From: Pararhodobacter sp.
Lineage (GTDB): Bacteria; Pseudomonadota; Alphaproteobacteria; Rhodobacterales; Rhodobacteraceae
NCBI RefSeq assembly: GCF_034676545.1
Contig: NZ_JAUCBZ010000015.1
Coordinates: 1,643,001-1,707,000 of the forward strand
Length of the DNA stretch: 64,000 nucleotides
Reading direction: 5' to 3'
Shown here: one piece after another, positions 16,512-25,937 of the stretch
Layout: each line of letters begins with the position of its first letter
How positions within the stretch are numbered: position 1 is the first letter of the stretch
Made by a program: the position numbers and the translations under genes
Notes under the pieces: model-generated
Database searches by the model: none
Told to the model about the DNA's origin: nothing
Seen by the model: the letters and a program-made list of their open reading frames with translations, nothing else

Positions 16512-17144
16512 ATGAGCTTTCATGAAATCAGATTTCCCGCGAACCTGAGTTTTGGGTCTCTCGGCGGGCCGGAGCGGCGCACCGAGATTGTCACGCTGGC
16601 CAACGGGTTCGAGGAACGCAACACGCCCTGGGCGCAGGCGCGGCGTCGCTATGATGCCGGGCTTGGCCTACGCTCGCTCGATGATGTCGAGCGGTTGATC
16701 GCGTTTTTCGAGGCGCGTCAGGCGATGCTGCATGGCTTTCGCTGGAAGGATTGGGCGGATTTCAAATCCTGCCGCGCCTCGCGCAGCGTCACGGCGCTCG
16801 ATCAGTCTTTGGGGTATGGTGACGGTGCCCGCAAGACCTTCCAACTGACGAAAACCTATCGTTCGGGCGACTGGGAAACGGTGCGTACAATCACCAAACC
16901 CGTCGCCGGAACCGTGCTGGCGGCAATCGCCGGGACCGAGGTTGGCGAAAGCCTGGCGTGGTCGGTTGATCTGGCAACCGGGCTCATCACCTTCGACTCG
17001 CCGCCTGCAGTTGGTGCCGAGATCACTGTCGGCTATGAATTCGACGTGCCGGTGCGTTTTGACACCGACCTGATCCAGGTTTCGGTCGCCAGTTTTCAGG
17101 CGGGCGATGTGCCCAAGGTTCCCGTGGTTGAGGTGCGCCAATGA
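16512..17144 (+). CDS. GTA ORFg12, distal tail protein (DUF2460)
   Basis: A 210-residue DUF2460 protein; in RcGTA gp12 is the distal tail ring linking tube to baseplate hub. Family hallmarks visible are EIRFPANLSFGSLGGPERRT at the N-terminus, EERNTPWAQARRRYDAGLG, and HGFRWKDWADFKSC in the middle. AAGGAAC lies a few bases upstream of ATG 16512. Its stop overlaps the g13 ATG. Confidence 0.92.
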   Translation: MSFHEIRFPANLSFGSLGGPERRTEIVTLANGFEERNTPWAQARRRYDAGLGLRSLDDVERLIAFFEARQAMLHGFRWKDWADFKSCRASRSVTALDQSLGYGDGARKTFQLTKTYRSGDWETVRTITKPVAGTVLAAIAGTEVGESLAWSVDLATGLITFDSPPAVGAEITVGYEFDVPVRFDTDLIQVSVASFQAGDVPKVPVVEVRQ

Positions 17145-17983
17145 CCGATCTGACCACGACACGCGCCCGGGCCTGGGCGCTGGAACGGCGGGATGGCACC
17201 GTCATGGGCTTCACCGACCATGACCGCGATCTGACGTTTGACAGCTTGGTATTCCGTGCGGGCACCGGCATGAGCGCCAGCGCCGTGGTGCAGGCCACTG
17301 GTCTTGCGGTGGATAACACCGAAGCGGCGGGCGCGCTCAGTCATTCGGGTTTACGCGAAGAAGATATCCTGGCCGGGCGCTATGATGGCGCGGCCCTGAC
17401 CATCTGGGAAGTGGATTGGGCCGATGTGTCCGCCCGTCGCATGCTGTTTCGCGGCTCTTTGGGGGAAATCACCCGCGCGGGCGGCGCATTTCGCGCGGAA
17501 CTGCGCGGCCTCACCGAGGCCCTGTCGCAATCGGGCGGGCGCGTTTTTGGCACGATGTGCCCCGCAGTTCTGGGCGATGGCGCTTGCGGATTCGACGTGG
17601 GGCAGACCGGATTTTCGGCGGAGGTGGCGGTGTCAGAAATTGCTGAGGACGGTGCGATCCTGACCGTGCCGGAGCTGCCCGAATTCGCGGCCGGTTGGTT
17701 TGTGGATGGCCAGGTGCGGTTTGTCACCGGCGCCGCCCATGGCTTGCGGGCTTCGGTGCGCCGCGAAGAGAAACTGGACGGCGCGCGCCGCTTGCATTTA
17801 TGGGCGGCCCCGGGTGCGACCCCAGCGGTTGGCGATACGATCCGGATCGAAGCGGGTTGCGACAAACGCTTTGAGACCTGTCGGTTGAAATTCCTCAACC
17901 AGTTGAACTTTCAGGGCTTTCCGCATGTCCCCAGTGATGATTGGTTGATGGCGACCCCGCATGCGGGCGACTCGGATGACTGA
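17141..17983 (+). CDS. GTA ORFg13, baseplate hub protein (DUF2163)
   Basis: A 280-residue DUF2163/hub protein of the GTA baseplate. Four cysteines are well placed: Cys140 (GTMCPAVLGD), Cys149 (GACGFD), Cys240 and Cys247 (GCDKRFETCR). The set is conserved in this family and, as I recall, the RcGTA hub is reported to bind an iron-sulfur cluster; that assignment here is inference. The C-terminal FLNQLNFQGFPHVPSDDW is a family signature. Its stop overlaps the g14 start region. Confidence 0.92.
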   Translation: MTDLTTTRARAWALERRDGTVMGFTDHDRDLTFDSLVFRAGTGMSASAVVQATGLAVDNTEAAGALSHSGLREEDILAGRYDGAALTIWEVDWADVSARRMLFRGSLGEITRAGGAFRAELRGLTEALSQSGGRVFGTMCPAVLGDGACGFDVGQTGFSAEVAVSEIAEDGAILTVPELPEFAAGWFVDGQVRFVTGAAHGLRASVRREEKLDGARRLHLWAAPGATPAVGDTIRIEAGCDKRFETCRLKFLNQLNFQGFPHVPSDDWLMATPHAGDSDD

Positions 17984-18422
17984 ACGGACACGCGACGATC
18001 TGCGCCGCGCCGCTGTGCAAGCGGCGCGGGCGTGGATCGGTACGCCGTATCAGCACCAGGCCTCGGTTCTGGGGGCGGGGTGCGATTGTCTGGGGTTGGT
18101 GCGCGGTATCTGGCGCGCGCTGCATGGCCCCGAGGTGCGCGCCATTCCCGCCTATGGTCCGGACTGGTCGGAAACCAGCGGCGACGAGGCCCTGTGGGCG
18201 GCTTTGGCGCAGCATCTGACGCCGACCCCGGACGCGATGCAGCCGGGGCAGGTGCTGCTGTTTCGGATGCGCGCCGGCAGTGTCGCCAAGCACCTGGGGA
18301 TCCTCAGTGATGCGGGTGCCAGCCCGAAATTCATCCACGCTTATAGCGGGCATGGCGTGGTTGAAAGCCCGCTCAGCCCGCCTTGGGCGCGCCGCGTTGT
18401 GGCGCGGTTTGACCTGTCTTGA
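17976..18422 (+). CDS. GTA ORFg14, NlpC/P60 cell wall peptidase
   Basis: A 148-residue NlpC/P60-type endopeptidase that would cut recipient peptidoglycan during DNA delivery. The catalytic cysteine is Cys38 in GCDCLGLVRGIW, with His106 (AKHLGIL) and His121 (FIHAYSGHG) as the partner histidines. The family length is normal. ATG 17976 lies inside the last codons of g13; a further upstream in-frame start at 17961 is unlikely. It precedes the megatron gene. Confidence 0.93.
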   Translation: MTERTRDDLRRAAVQAARAWIGTPYQHQASVLGAGCDCLGLVRGIWRALHGPEVRAIPAYGPDWSETSGDEALWAALAQHLTPTPDAMQPGQVLLFRMRAGSVAKHLGILSDAGASPKFIHAYSGHGVVESPLSPPWARRVVARFDLS

Positions 18423-18439
18423 TGTGAAGGAGCCTGCAA

Positions 18440-21400
18440 ATGGCGACGTTGCTTTTGTCCGCCGCCGGAGCGGCACTTGGTGCCAACATCGGTGGCGCGG
18501 TTCTCGGGCTGTCCGGGATGGTGATCGGCCGTGCGGTGGGGGCAACCCTGGGCCGCTTGATCGACCAACGTTTGTTGGGCGGATCCGGTGCGGTTGAAAC
18601 GGGCCGTATCCAACGCTTGCAGGTTACTGGTGCCGGCGAGGGTGTTGCCCTGCCAGTGCTTTGGGGGCGGATGCGGGTCGCCGGGCATGTGATCTGGGCC
18701 TCTGACTTTGAAGAAGTACAGGGCCGTTCGCGCCGCACCAAAGGCGGCCTTGGCCCGCGCGTCACCGAAGAGTCGCGCTATATCGTCAGCCTCGCCATTG
18801 CGCTGTGTGAGGGCGAGATCGCCGGGGTTGGCCGGATGTGGGCGTATGGCGATGAGATCGCGCCCAAAGATCTGAACATGCGCGTTTATACCGGCGCTGC
18901 GGATCAAATGCCGGACCCGAAGATCTCGGCGGTTCTCGGTCCGGATAAAACGCCGGCCTATCGTGGCACGGCTTATGTCGTGATCGAAGACCTCGACCTT
19001 GGGCCCTATGGCAACCGACTGCCCAGCTTTGCGTTCGAGGTTATTCGCCCCGCGCAAGCCGAAGGGCAGACGACGCTGCAACAGGCCATTCAGGGTGTGG
19101 CCTGGATGCCCGGTTCCGGCGAATACACCTTGGCGACCGAGCCTGTTCTGGTAACGGAAAGCAGCGGTTCATCCGATATTCTTGGGTTCTTGCAAACCTC
19201 GAGTCGGCAAGCAAACGTGAACTCTCCATCAGGCGAGCCCGATTTCCCGACGGCGCTGTCGGCGCTGCAAACGGAACTGCCCGCCGTCAAATCCGGGTTG
19301 CTGATTTCGTCGTGGTTCGGCGATGATCTGCGGTGTTCAAGCTGCGTGATCAAGCCGAAAGTGGAATACAACTCGGCCAATGGCAAAGAGCAACCCTGGT
19401 CGGTCAGCGGCGTTGATCGTGCGACCGCAGACGAAGTGGCGCGTTCGGCCGGCAACCCGGTTTACGGCGGCACACCCTCGGATGCGTCGGTGTTGCAGGC
19501 GATCAAGGCGATGAACGACGCGGGGCAGGCGGTGGTGTTCTACCCGTTCCTGCTGATGGAGCAACTGGCGGCCAATGGTCTGCCGGATCCGTGGTCCGAT
19601 GCGGAGGATCAGCCGGTTCTGCCGTGGCGCGGCGGATCACCTTGAGCAAGGCGCCGGGACAGGTCGGCACGCCTGATCGCAGCGCAGCCGCCGATGCCGA
19701 GGTCGCCGCGTTCTTTGGCACCGTGCAGGCAACTGATTTCACCATTAGCCCCGGTTCGGTGCAATATTCCGGCCCGGAGGAATGGTCGTATCGCCGTTTC
19801 ATCCTGCATTATGCAGCGCTCTGTGCGGCCTCTGATGGCGTCGAGGCGTTCTGCATCGGCTCTGAAATGCGTGCGCTTACCCAAATTCGCGGCGATGCCG
19901 ACAGCTTTCCGGCGGTTGCGCAGATGATCAATCTGCTGCACGACGTCCGCACCATTCTGGGTTCGGGTGTCAAGCTGACCTATGCCGCCGACTGGAGCGA
20001 GTATTTCGGCTATAACGCAGGCGAGGGGAACCGCTATTTCCACCTCGATGCTCTGTGGTCCGATCCCGAGCTGGATGTGATCGGCATCGACAATTACATG
20101 CCCGCCGCCGATTGGCGCGACGGCGAGTCGCATCTTGATGCGCAAGCCGGTTGGAAATCGCCCTATGACCCTGCCTATCTGCACGCCAATATCGCGGGCG
20201 GCGAGGGGTTCGATTGGTATTACCCCGATGCCAAAGCCCGTGACGGCCAGCACCGCGAGGACATCACCGATGGCGAGGGCGAGCCGTGGATCTGGCGCTA
20301 CAAGGACCTGCGCGCCTGGTGGGAAAACCGCCACACCGAGCGCCTGAACGGGGTGCGCGCCGAGGATCCGACGGATTGGGAGCCACGCTCGAAACCGATC
20401 TGGTTCACCGAATACGGTTGTGCCGCGATCGACAAAGGGGCCAATCAGCCGAACGTGTTCCTCGATGCGAAATCCTCGGAATCGGCGGCACCGTATTTCT
20501 CGACCGGGCAGCGGGATGATCTGATGCAGATGCAATATCTGCTCTCGCAGCACGCATACTGGACGGACCCGGCCAACAATCCGGCGTCTGACGTCTACGC
20601 GGGCGCAATGGTGGATTGGTCGCGCAGCCACGCCTGGGCGTGGGACGCGCGGCCCTGGCCGTGGTTTCCGGGCAATGTCGATCTGTGGTCCGACGGTGAA
20701 AACTGGCTGCGAGGGCATTGGTTGACCGGGCGCGCAACCAATCAGCCGCTTGCGGCGGTGATCGCTGAACTGTGCCAGCGTGCCGGCGTGACCGCCTATG
20801 ATGTCAGCGGCCTCTATGGCGTGGTGCGCGGCTATGCCGTGGCCTCGACCGCCACCGGACGCTCGGCCTTGCAGCCTTTGATGATGGCGCATGGCGTCGA
20901 GGCGGTCGAGCGCGATGGAAAACTGATCTTTCGGATGCGCGACGGTCGCGATCCGGTGGCGTTGGAGCAGGGCAATCTTGCCGCGCGCGACGGCGGCGAT
21001 TTGTCCGTAACCCGTGGGCCAGAGGCCGAAAAAACCGGCCGCCTGCGCCTGACCTATATCGAGGCCGAGGGGCAATTCGAGACCCGCAGCGCCGAGGCGG
21101 TGATGCCCGACGAGGTCAGCGGCGATGTCGCCAATAGCGAATTGGCGGTGACCTTGACGCGGGGCGAGGCCCGAACCGCGGTCAAACGCTGGCTTTCCGA
21201 GGCGCGCGTGGCGCGCGATGTCGCGCGCTTCAGCCTGCCGCCGTCCTCGACCTTGGGCGCGGGCGATGTCGTGTCACTCAAACACGACGGTGCGCGGCGG
21301 CTGTATCGCATCGACCGCATGGAATTGACCGGCACGCGCGACGTCGAAGCGGTTCGGATCGAGCCGGGGCTGTACCGTCATACCGAAGGGTCGGATGACT

Positions 21401-22368
21401 TGCCGCAGGCGGGTGCGTTCCAAGCTGCGGTGCCGGTGCTGCCCTTGTTCCTCGATCTGCCGTTGATGCGCGGCGACGAGGTGCCGCACGCGCCGCATCT
21501 GGCGGTGACCGGGCGGCCTTGGCCGGGGTCCGTGGCGGTCTATGATGCGCCGATGGATGGCGGCGCGTTTTCGCTGAACACCACCAAGGGGTTGCGCGCG
21601 ACCATTGGTGTCACGCGGACGCCTTTGTTCACCGCGACCCATGCCCTTTGGCAACGCGGGCCGGGGGTCGAGGTGATCTTTCCGCAAAGCACCGCGCTGG
21701 CCTCGGCCGAAGTCGGAGAATTGCTCGGTGGTGCGAATCTGGCGGCAATCGGTACGGGCGCGGATTGGGAATTGTTCCAGTTCACCCAAGCCACGCTGCT
21801 GGAACCGGGTGTCTGGCGTTTGTCGGGGCTGTTGCGCGGGCAATTCGGCACTGACCCGTTGATCCCGTCGGCCTGGGCGCCCGAGTCGCTGGTGGTTCTG
21901 CTGGATAGCGCCGTGACTCAGGTTGATCTTGCGCAATCCATGCGCGGCGTCGCTCGGCGCTGGCGCATCGGCTCTGCGGCCTTGGCCTATGATGATCCAA
22001 GCTATGTGGAAAGCGTCGAGGCGTTTCAGGGCATCGGATTGCGACCCTACGCACCGGCCCATCTGCGGGCCTCGCGGGTCACGCCGGGGGCCGATCTGTC
22101 GGTGGCGTGGACCCGGCGCACCCGGTTGGGTGGTGACAGTTGGGAAGGCTATGACGTGCCGATTTCCGAGGAATCCGAGGCCTATTTGGTGCGCGTCCTG
22201 TACAATGGAACCGTCGTGCGCGAAGTCCCGGTATCGGTGCCGCACTATGTTTACTCCAACGCGGATCAAGCCGCGGATGGGGTGGCGGGCGCGTTTACCC
22301 TGTCGGTGGCGCAACTGTCCGGCACCTTTGGGCCGGGGTTGTTTGCCAGCCTCTCGGTGCCCGGTTGA
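18440..22368 (+). pseudogene. GTA ORFg15, host-specificity/megatron tail protein, split by a frameshift
   Basis: The largest GTA protein, a baseplate megatron with GTA TIM-barrel and phage-tail-3 domains that contacts the recipient cell. The first frame (18440-19645) starts MATLLLSAAGAALGANIGGA and reads normally to EDQPVLPWRG, then hits a stop. The second frame picks up at once with RITLSKAPGQVGTPDRSAAA and runs to 22368. Inserting one C at about 19633 (GGCGGATC to GGCCGGATC) gives LPWRGRITLS and a single ~1309-residue protein, close to the known size of RcGTA gp15 (about 1,300). AAGGAG precedes ATG 18440. Confidence 0.88.
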
Positions 22369-22373
22369 CGGGT

Positions 22374-22679
22374 ATGCGACCCGTCACACAAACCGATCTC
22401 ATGGCGGCGGCGCGGGTGCTCATGGCGGCACCCGCAGCGTCACGACCCCATGAGGCGCAAACCATGATCGCGCAGGCGCGGCTCGCGGATCGCTTTCGGC
22501 AGAACACCGGTCGTCCGCACCCGCGATTCGGCAATGGCACCTTGCTGTCGGTGGCGCTGAACAGACCCGGTGCCGACCCGATTTCCCCCGGTGATCCCGA
22601 GTATCTCGCCTGTTTTGCGTTGATGATTGACGTGGTTTTGGCGCGATATTCGCCGCCTGACCCCGGAAAACCACGGTAG
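22374..22679 (+). CDS. Small conserved protein downstream of GTA (DUF7742-like)
   Basis: A 101-residue hypothetical protein starting MRPVTQTDLMAAARVLMAAP, 5 bp after g15 and before cysE. It is helix-rich and soluble, with no signal peptide or membrane segment; an Arg/Pro patch (RPHPRFGNG) is near the centre. Similar small ORFs follow the GTA cluster in other Rhodobacterales, so it is probably co-transcribed with g15, but I do not know a function. Its codon usage resembles its neighbours, which supports it being real. Confidence 0.65.
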   Translation: MRPVTQTDLMAAARVLMAAPAASRPHEAQTMIAQARLADRFRQNTGRPHPRFGNGTLLSVALNRPGADPISPGDPEYLACFALMIDVVLARYSPPDPGKPR

Positions 22680-22739
22680 CCCACTGGAAAATCGCGCGTT
22701 TTTCTCTATCTTCGAGAGTCTGAACGCACGGAGGCTCCA

Positions 22740-23555
22740 ATGCCAGAACTCAAGTCGAACGTCGCGCCGCTGGACCCTGTCTGGCAGCGTATCCGCAGCG
22801 AGGCGCTTGACGTCGTCCGTGACGAGCCGTTGATGGGCGGTGTGATGCACAACAACCTGTTGCACCATTCGACCATGGAATGCGCGCTGGCGTTCCGCTT
22901 TGCGCTCAAGTTGAAATCACCGGAAATCAGCGAGCAGATCCTGCGTGAAATCGCCGATGAGGCCTATGCCAACAACGCCTGGCTCGGTCAGGCGGCGCGC
23001 GCGGATATGTTGGCAGTCTATGACCGCGACCCGGCGTGCCACCGCTATTTGCAGCCCTTGATGTATTTCAAGGGATATCAAGCGGTTCAAGCCTACCGTA
23101 TCGGGCATTGGCTGTGGAACAGCGGGCGCGTTGACATGGCGTCCTTTGTGCAAATGCGCATTTCCGAGATGTTCGGCGTCGATATTCACCCCGCCGCCCG
23201 GATCGGCAAGGGTATCATGATCGACCACGCCCATTCGATCGTGATCGGCGAAACCGCAGTCGTGGGCGATGACGTCTCGATGCTGCATTCGGTCACATTG
23301 GGCGGCACTGGCAAGGAAGATGGCGACCGGCACCCGAAAATCGGCAATGGTGTGCTGATCGGTGCGGGGGCCAAGGTTTTGGGCAACATCAAAGTGGGGT
23401 GCTGCTCGCGGATCGCCGCCGGCTCGGTGGTTCTGGCCGATGTACCGCCCTCTGCCACGGTTGCCGGGGTGCCCGCGCGGATAATCGGTGAGGCGGGCTG
23501 TCCGCAGCCGTCCATCTCGATGAACCACCAGTTTGACGACCAATCCCCGCTTTAG
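22740..23555 (+). CDS. cysE: Serine O-acetyltransferase
   Basis: First committed step of cysteine synthesis: L-serine plus acetyl-CoA to O-acetylserine. The protein has 271 residues, with an N-terminal helical SATase domain (1-140) and a left-handed beta-helix of hexapeptide repeats. Active-site histidines are in the family positions, His163/His165 in DHAHSIVIG and His183 in LHSVTLGGTG. CGGAGG is upstream of ATG 22740. In Rhodobacterales cysE commonly marks the downstream border of the GTA region. An intrinsic terminator follows. Confidence 0.95.
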   Translation: MPELKSNVAPLDPVWQRIRSEALDVVRDEPLMGGVMHNNLLHHSTMECALAFRFALKLKSPEISEQILREIADEAYANNAWLGQAARADMLAVYDRDPACHRYLQPLMYFKGYQAVQAYRIGHWLWNSGRVDMASFVQMRISEMFGVDIHPAARIGKGIMIDHAHSIVIGETAVVGDDVSMLHSVTLGGTGKEDGDRHPKIGNGVLIGAGAKVLGNIKVGCCSRIAAGSVVLADVPPSATVAGVPARIIGEAGCPQPSISMNHQFDDQSPL

Positions 23556-23563
23556 CGCCAATC

Positions 23564-23593
23564 GAGACGCGCCACGGGCCGGGCGTCTCTTTT
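23564..23593 (+). terminator. Intrinsic terminator after cysE
   Basis: GAGACGC (23564-23570) pairs with GCGTCTC (23583-23589), followed by TTTT (23590-23593). An outer AGCGCC/GGCGCT pair strengthens it. It also lies at the 3' end of the convergent DMT transporter gene. Confidence 0.75.
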
Positions 23594-23598
23594 CGGCG

Positions 23599-24489
23599 CT
23601 AGTCTGACGCTTGCGCGGCAACCCGCTCTCGCCACACAATATAGGTGCCGCTGGCGATGATCACCGCTGCACCCAGATAAGTGGCCAAGGCCGGCACCTC
23701 ACCCCAAAAGATCCAGCCCAGCAACGTTGCCCAGATCAGCGCCGTATAGTCAAAAGGTGCGACCACAGACGCCGGTGCAAAGCGGAAGGCCTGGGTCATC
23801 ATTGTCATGCCCGCCGTTCCGAAAAACGCGATGCCGACGAACAGCCACAGGTCTTGCACAAGCACCGGAACCCAGACGAAGGGCATCAAAAACGCCGCCA
23901 GGACCGCCCCGGCACCGACCAGATAGAGCATCAAGGTCCAGACGCTTTCGCGCGGATCGACCCAGCGCGCGCTGATCATCAAGATCGCATAAAACAGCGC
24001 CGTGGCGACGGGCAAAAGCGATGCCATCTGAAACGTCGAGCCACCCGGTTGCACAACGATCAACACGCCCGCAAAACCCAGCAAAACCGCCGACCAGCGC
24101 CGCCAGCCGACGACCTCTTTCAGCACCAGCGCCGACAGGGCGGTGATGAACACCGGGGCCACGAAGATCAGCGCCGTGGCCTCGGCCAAGGCCAGATATT
24201 TGAGGCTGGTGAAAAACAGCAAAGCTGCGCAGAGCCAGATCAACCCGCGCAACAAATGGGCGGCGGGCCGATAGGATTTCAACGCCTTGCGCCCGCCGAA
24301 CCTGAGTACGACCAGAATGGCAAAGGGCAGGGCGATGATATTGCGGATGAAAAGCACCTGCGCGGGGGAGTATCCGGCGGTCAACGTCTTGGCGATCGCG
24401 TCATTCACGCACAGCATGGCAACGCCGACACACATCAAGAGGATGCCGACGCTTGCCGTTGAGCGTCCTTGGCGGAGTGTTGCCTGCAT
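23599..24489 (-). CDS. DMT-family (EamA) permease
   Basis: A 296-residue membrane protein with about ten hydrophobic helices arranged as two EamA repeats, typical of drug/metabolite transporters. First-repeat features include INDAIAKTL-type text (CVNDAIAKTL) and RNIIALPFAILVV; the second has FGTAGMTMMTQAFR. It ends VWRERVAAQASD. Substrate cannot be inferred. I placed the start at ATG 24489 (MQATLRQGRS), just before the first helix; the frame is open 48 codons further upstream across the pdhC terminator, which argues against the longer form. It converges on cysE. Confidence 0.85.
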   Translation of the reverse strand: MQATLRQGRSTASVGILLMCVGVAMLCVNDAIAKTLTAGYSPAQVLFIRNIIALPFAILVVLRFGGRKALKSYRPAAHLLRGLIWLCAALLFFTSLKYLALAEATALIFVAPVFITALSALVLKEVVGWRRWSAVLLGFAGVLIVVQPGGSTFQMASLLPVATALFYAILMISARWVDPRESVWTLMLYLVGAGAVLAAFLMPFVWVPVLVQDLWLFVGIAFFGTAGMTMMTQAFRFAPASVVAPFDYTALIWATLLGWIFWGEVPALATYLGAAVIIASGTYIVWRERVAAQASD

Positions 24490-24551
24490 GCGCGATCCGT
24501 TCAATTGTTCACAGGTGAATGAACCACAACCGGCAACGCCTGCCAATGAAA

Positions 24552-24581
24552 AACCCGCGTCACACCGGGGTGACGCGGGTT
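24552..24581 (-). terminator. Intrinsic terminator of the pdh operon
   Basis: A 12-bp perfect inverted repeat (24552-24563 with 24570-24581) around a 6-nt loop. Read on the minus strand it ends in TTTTTC. It is 24 bp past the pdhC stop. Confidence 0.85.
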
Positions 24582-24604
24582 CGCATTGTGTCAGGCTTGG
24601 CCTC

Positions 24605-25927
24605 TCAGGCCAGCATTGCCATCGGGTTCTCAAGATTCTCGATCACCGCGGCCAGAAATTCCGCCCCCAGCGCGCCGTCGATCACCCGGTGATCCACCGA
24701 CAAGGTCATCGACATCACGGTTGCCACGGTCAGCGCACCATCCTTGCCGACCACCGGTTGCTTGATCCCCGCACCCACGGCCAGGATCGAGCCATGCGGC
24801 GGGTTGATCACGGCGTCGAAATTCTCGATGCCCATCATGCCAAGATTGGAGATCGCAAAGCTGCCGCCGGTGTATTCGGCGGGGGACAATTTGCGATTGC
24901 GGGCGCGGGTGGCCAGATCCTTCATCTCGGCCGATATGGCCGACAGCGATTTCAGATGCGCGTCCTTGATCACCGGGGTGAACAGGCCGCCCTCGATCGC
25001 CACGGCCACCGCCACATCCGACGGCTTCAACCGCAGCATCCGGTCGCCGGCCCAGACCGTGTTGCACTCGGGCACTTTTTGCAGCGCCATGGCGCAGGCT
25101 TTGATGATGAAATCATTGACGCTCAACTTGACGCCGCGTGATTCCAGCTGTCCGTTCAACTGGCTGCGGAATTTCATCAGCGCGTCCAACTGCACCGAGC
25201 GGCGCAGATAGAAATGCGGGATGGTCTGCTTGGCTTCGGTCAGGCGGGCGGCCACGGTCTTGCGCATCCCGTCCAGCTTGACCTCTTCAAACGCGCGGCC
25301 CTCGAACATCTTCATCACGGTTTCGGCGCTCGCACCGGTCGCCATGCCAGCCTTCGCAACGGGGGCCGCAGCGGGCGCTGCCGCCGCCGCCGGAGCCGCC
25401 TTGGGTGCCGCGCTGGCCCGCTCGACATCGGCTTTGACGATGCGACCATGCGGCCCGGAGCCCTTGAGCGACGCCAGATCAAGCCCCTTGTCCGCCGCAA
25501 TCCGGCGCGCGAGGGGCGACGCAAAGATCCGCTTGCCATCCGCAACCGGGGCGGCGGGTGCCGCCTTGGCCGGGGTGGCCGCGCTTGCCTTCGGGGCTTC
25601 GACTTTGGCAGCCTCGACTTTGGCAGCCTCGGCCTTGGCGGGTGCCGTCTTGGCGGGGGCAGCCGCGATGTCGTCGGCGCTTTCGCCATCCTCCAACAGC
25701 ACGGCGATGAGGGTGTTCACTTTCACCCCCTCGGTGCCCTCGGCAACCGCCAGTTTGCCGATCACCCCATCGTCAACGGCTTCGAATTCCATCGTTGCCT
25801 TGTCGGTCTCGATTTCGGCGATGATCTGGCCCGAGGTGACTGTGTCGCCCTCTTTGACCAACCATTTTGCCAGCGTGCCCTCCTCCATGGTGGGCGACAG
25901 CGCGGGCATCAGAATTTCCACGGGCAT
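24605..25927 (-). CDS. pdhC: Pyruvate dehydrogenase E2, dihydrolipoamide acetyltransferase
   Basis: Core E2 subunit that passes the acetyl group from E1 via a lipoyl lysine to CoA; 440 residues. There is one lipoyl domain (1-76) with Lys43 in EIETDKATMEFEA, and an Ala/Pro/Lys-rich linker. A peripheral-subunit-binding domain follows at ~148-185 (FASPLARRIAADKGLDL, GPHGRIVKADV). The catalytic domain ends with the active-site motif DHRVIDG (His413). It is the last gene of pdhA-pdhB-pdhC, 10 bp after pdhB, and a strong terminator follows it. Confidence 0.95.
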   Translation of the reverse strand: MPVEILMPALSPTMEEGTLAKWLVKEGDTVTSGQIIAEIETDKATMEFEAVDDGVIGKLAVAEGTEGVKVNTLIAVLLEDGESADDIAAAPAKTAPAKAEAAKVEAAKVEAPKASAATPAKAAPAAPVADGKRIFASPLARRIAADKGLDLASLKGSGPHGRIVKADVERASAAPKAAPAAAAAPAAAPVAKAGMATGASAETVMKMFEGRAFEEVKLDGMRKTVAARLTEAKQTIPHFYLRRSVQLDALMKFRSQLNGQLESRGVKLSVNDFIIKACAMALQKVPECNTVWAGDRMLRLKPSDVAVAVAIEGGLFTPVIKDAHLKSLSAISAEMKDLATRARNRKLSPAEYTGGSFAISNLGMMGIENFDAVINPPHGSILAVGAGIKQPVVGKDGALTVATVMSMTLSVDHRVIDGALGAEFLAAVIENLENPMAMLA

Positions 25928-25937
25928 GGCGCGCTCC

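Noticed and set aside
8142..22368. Prophage
   Set aside because: No integrase, repressor, replication or lysis genes accompany the cluster, and its order and neighbours match RcGTA-type gene transfer agents.
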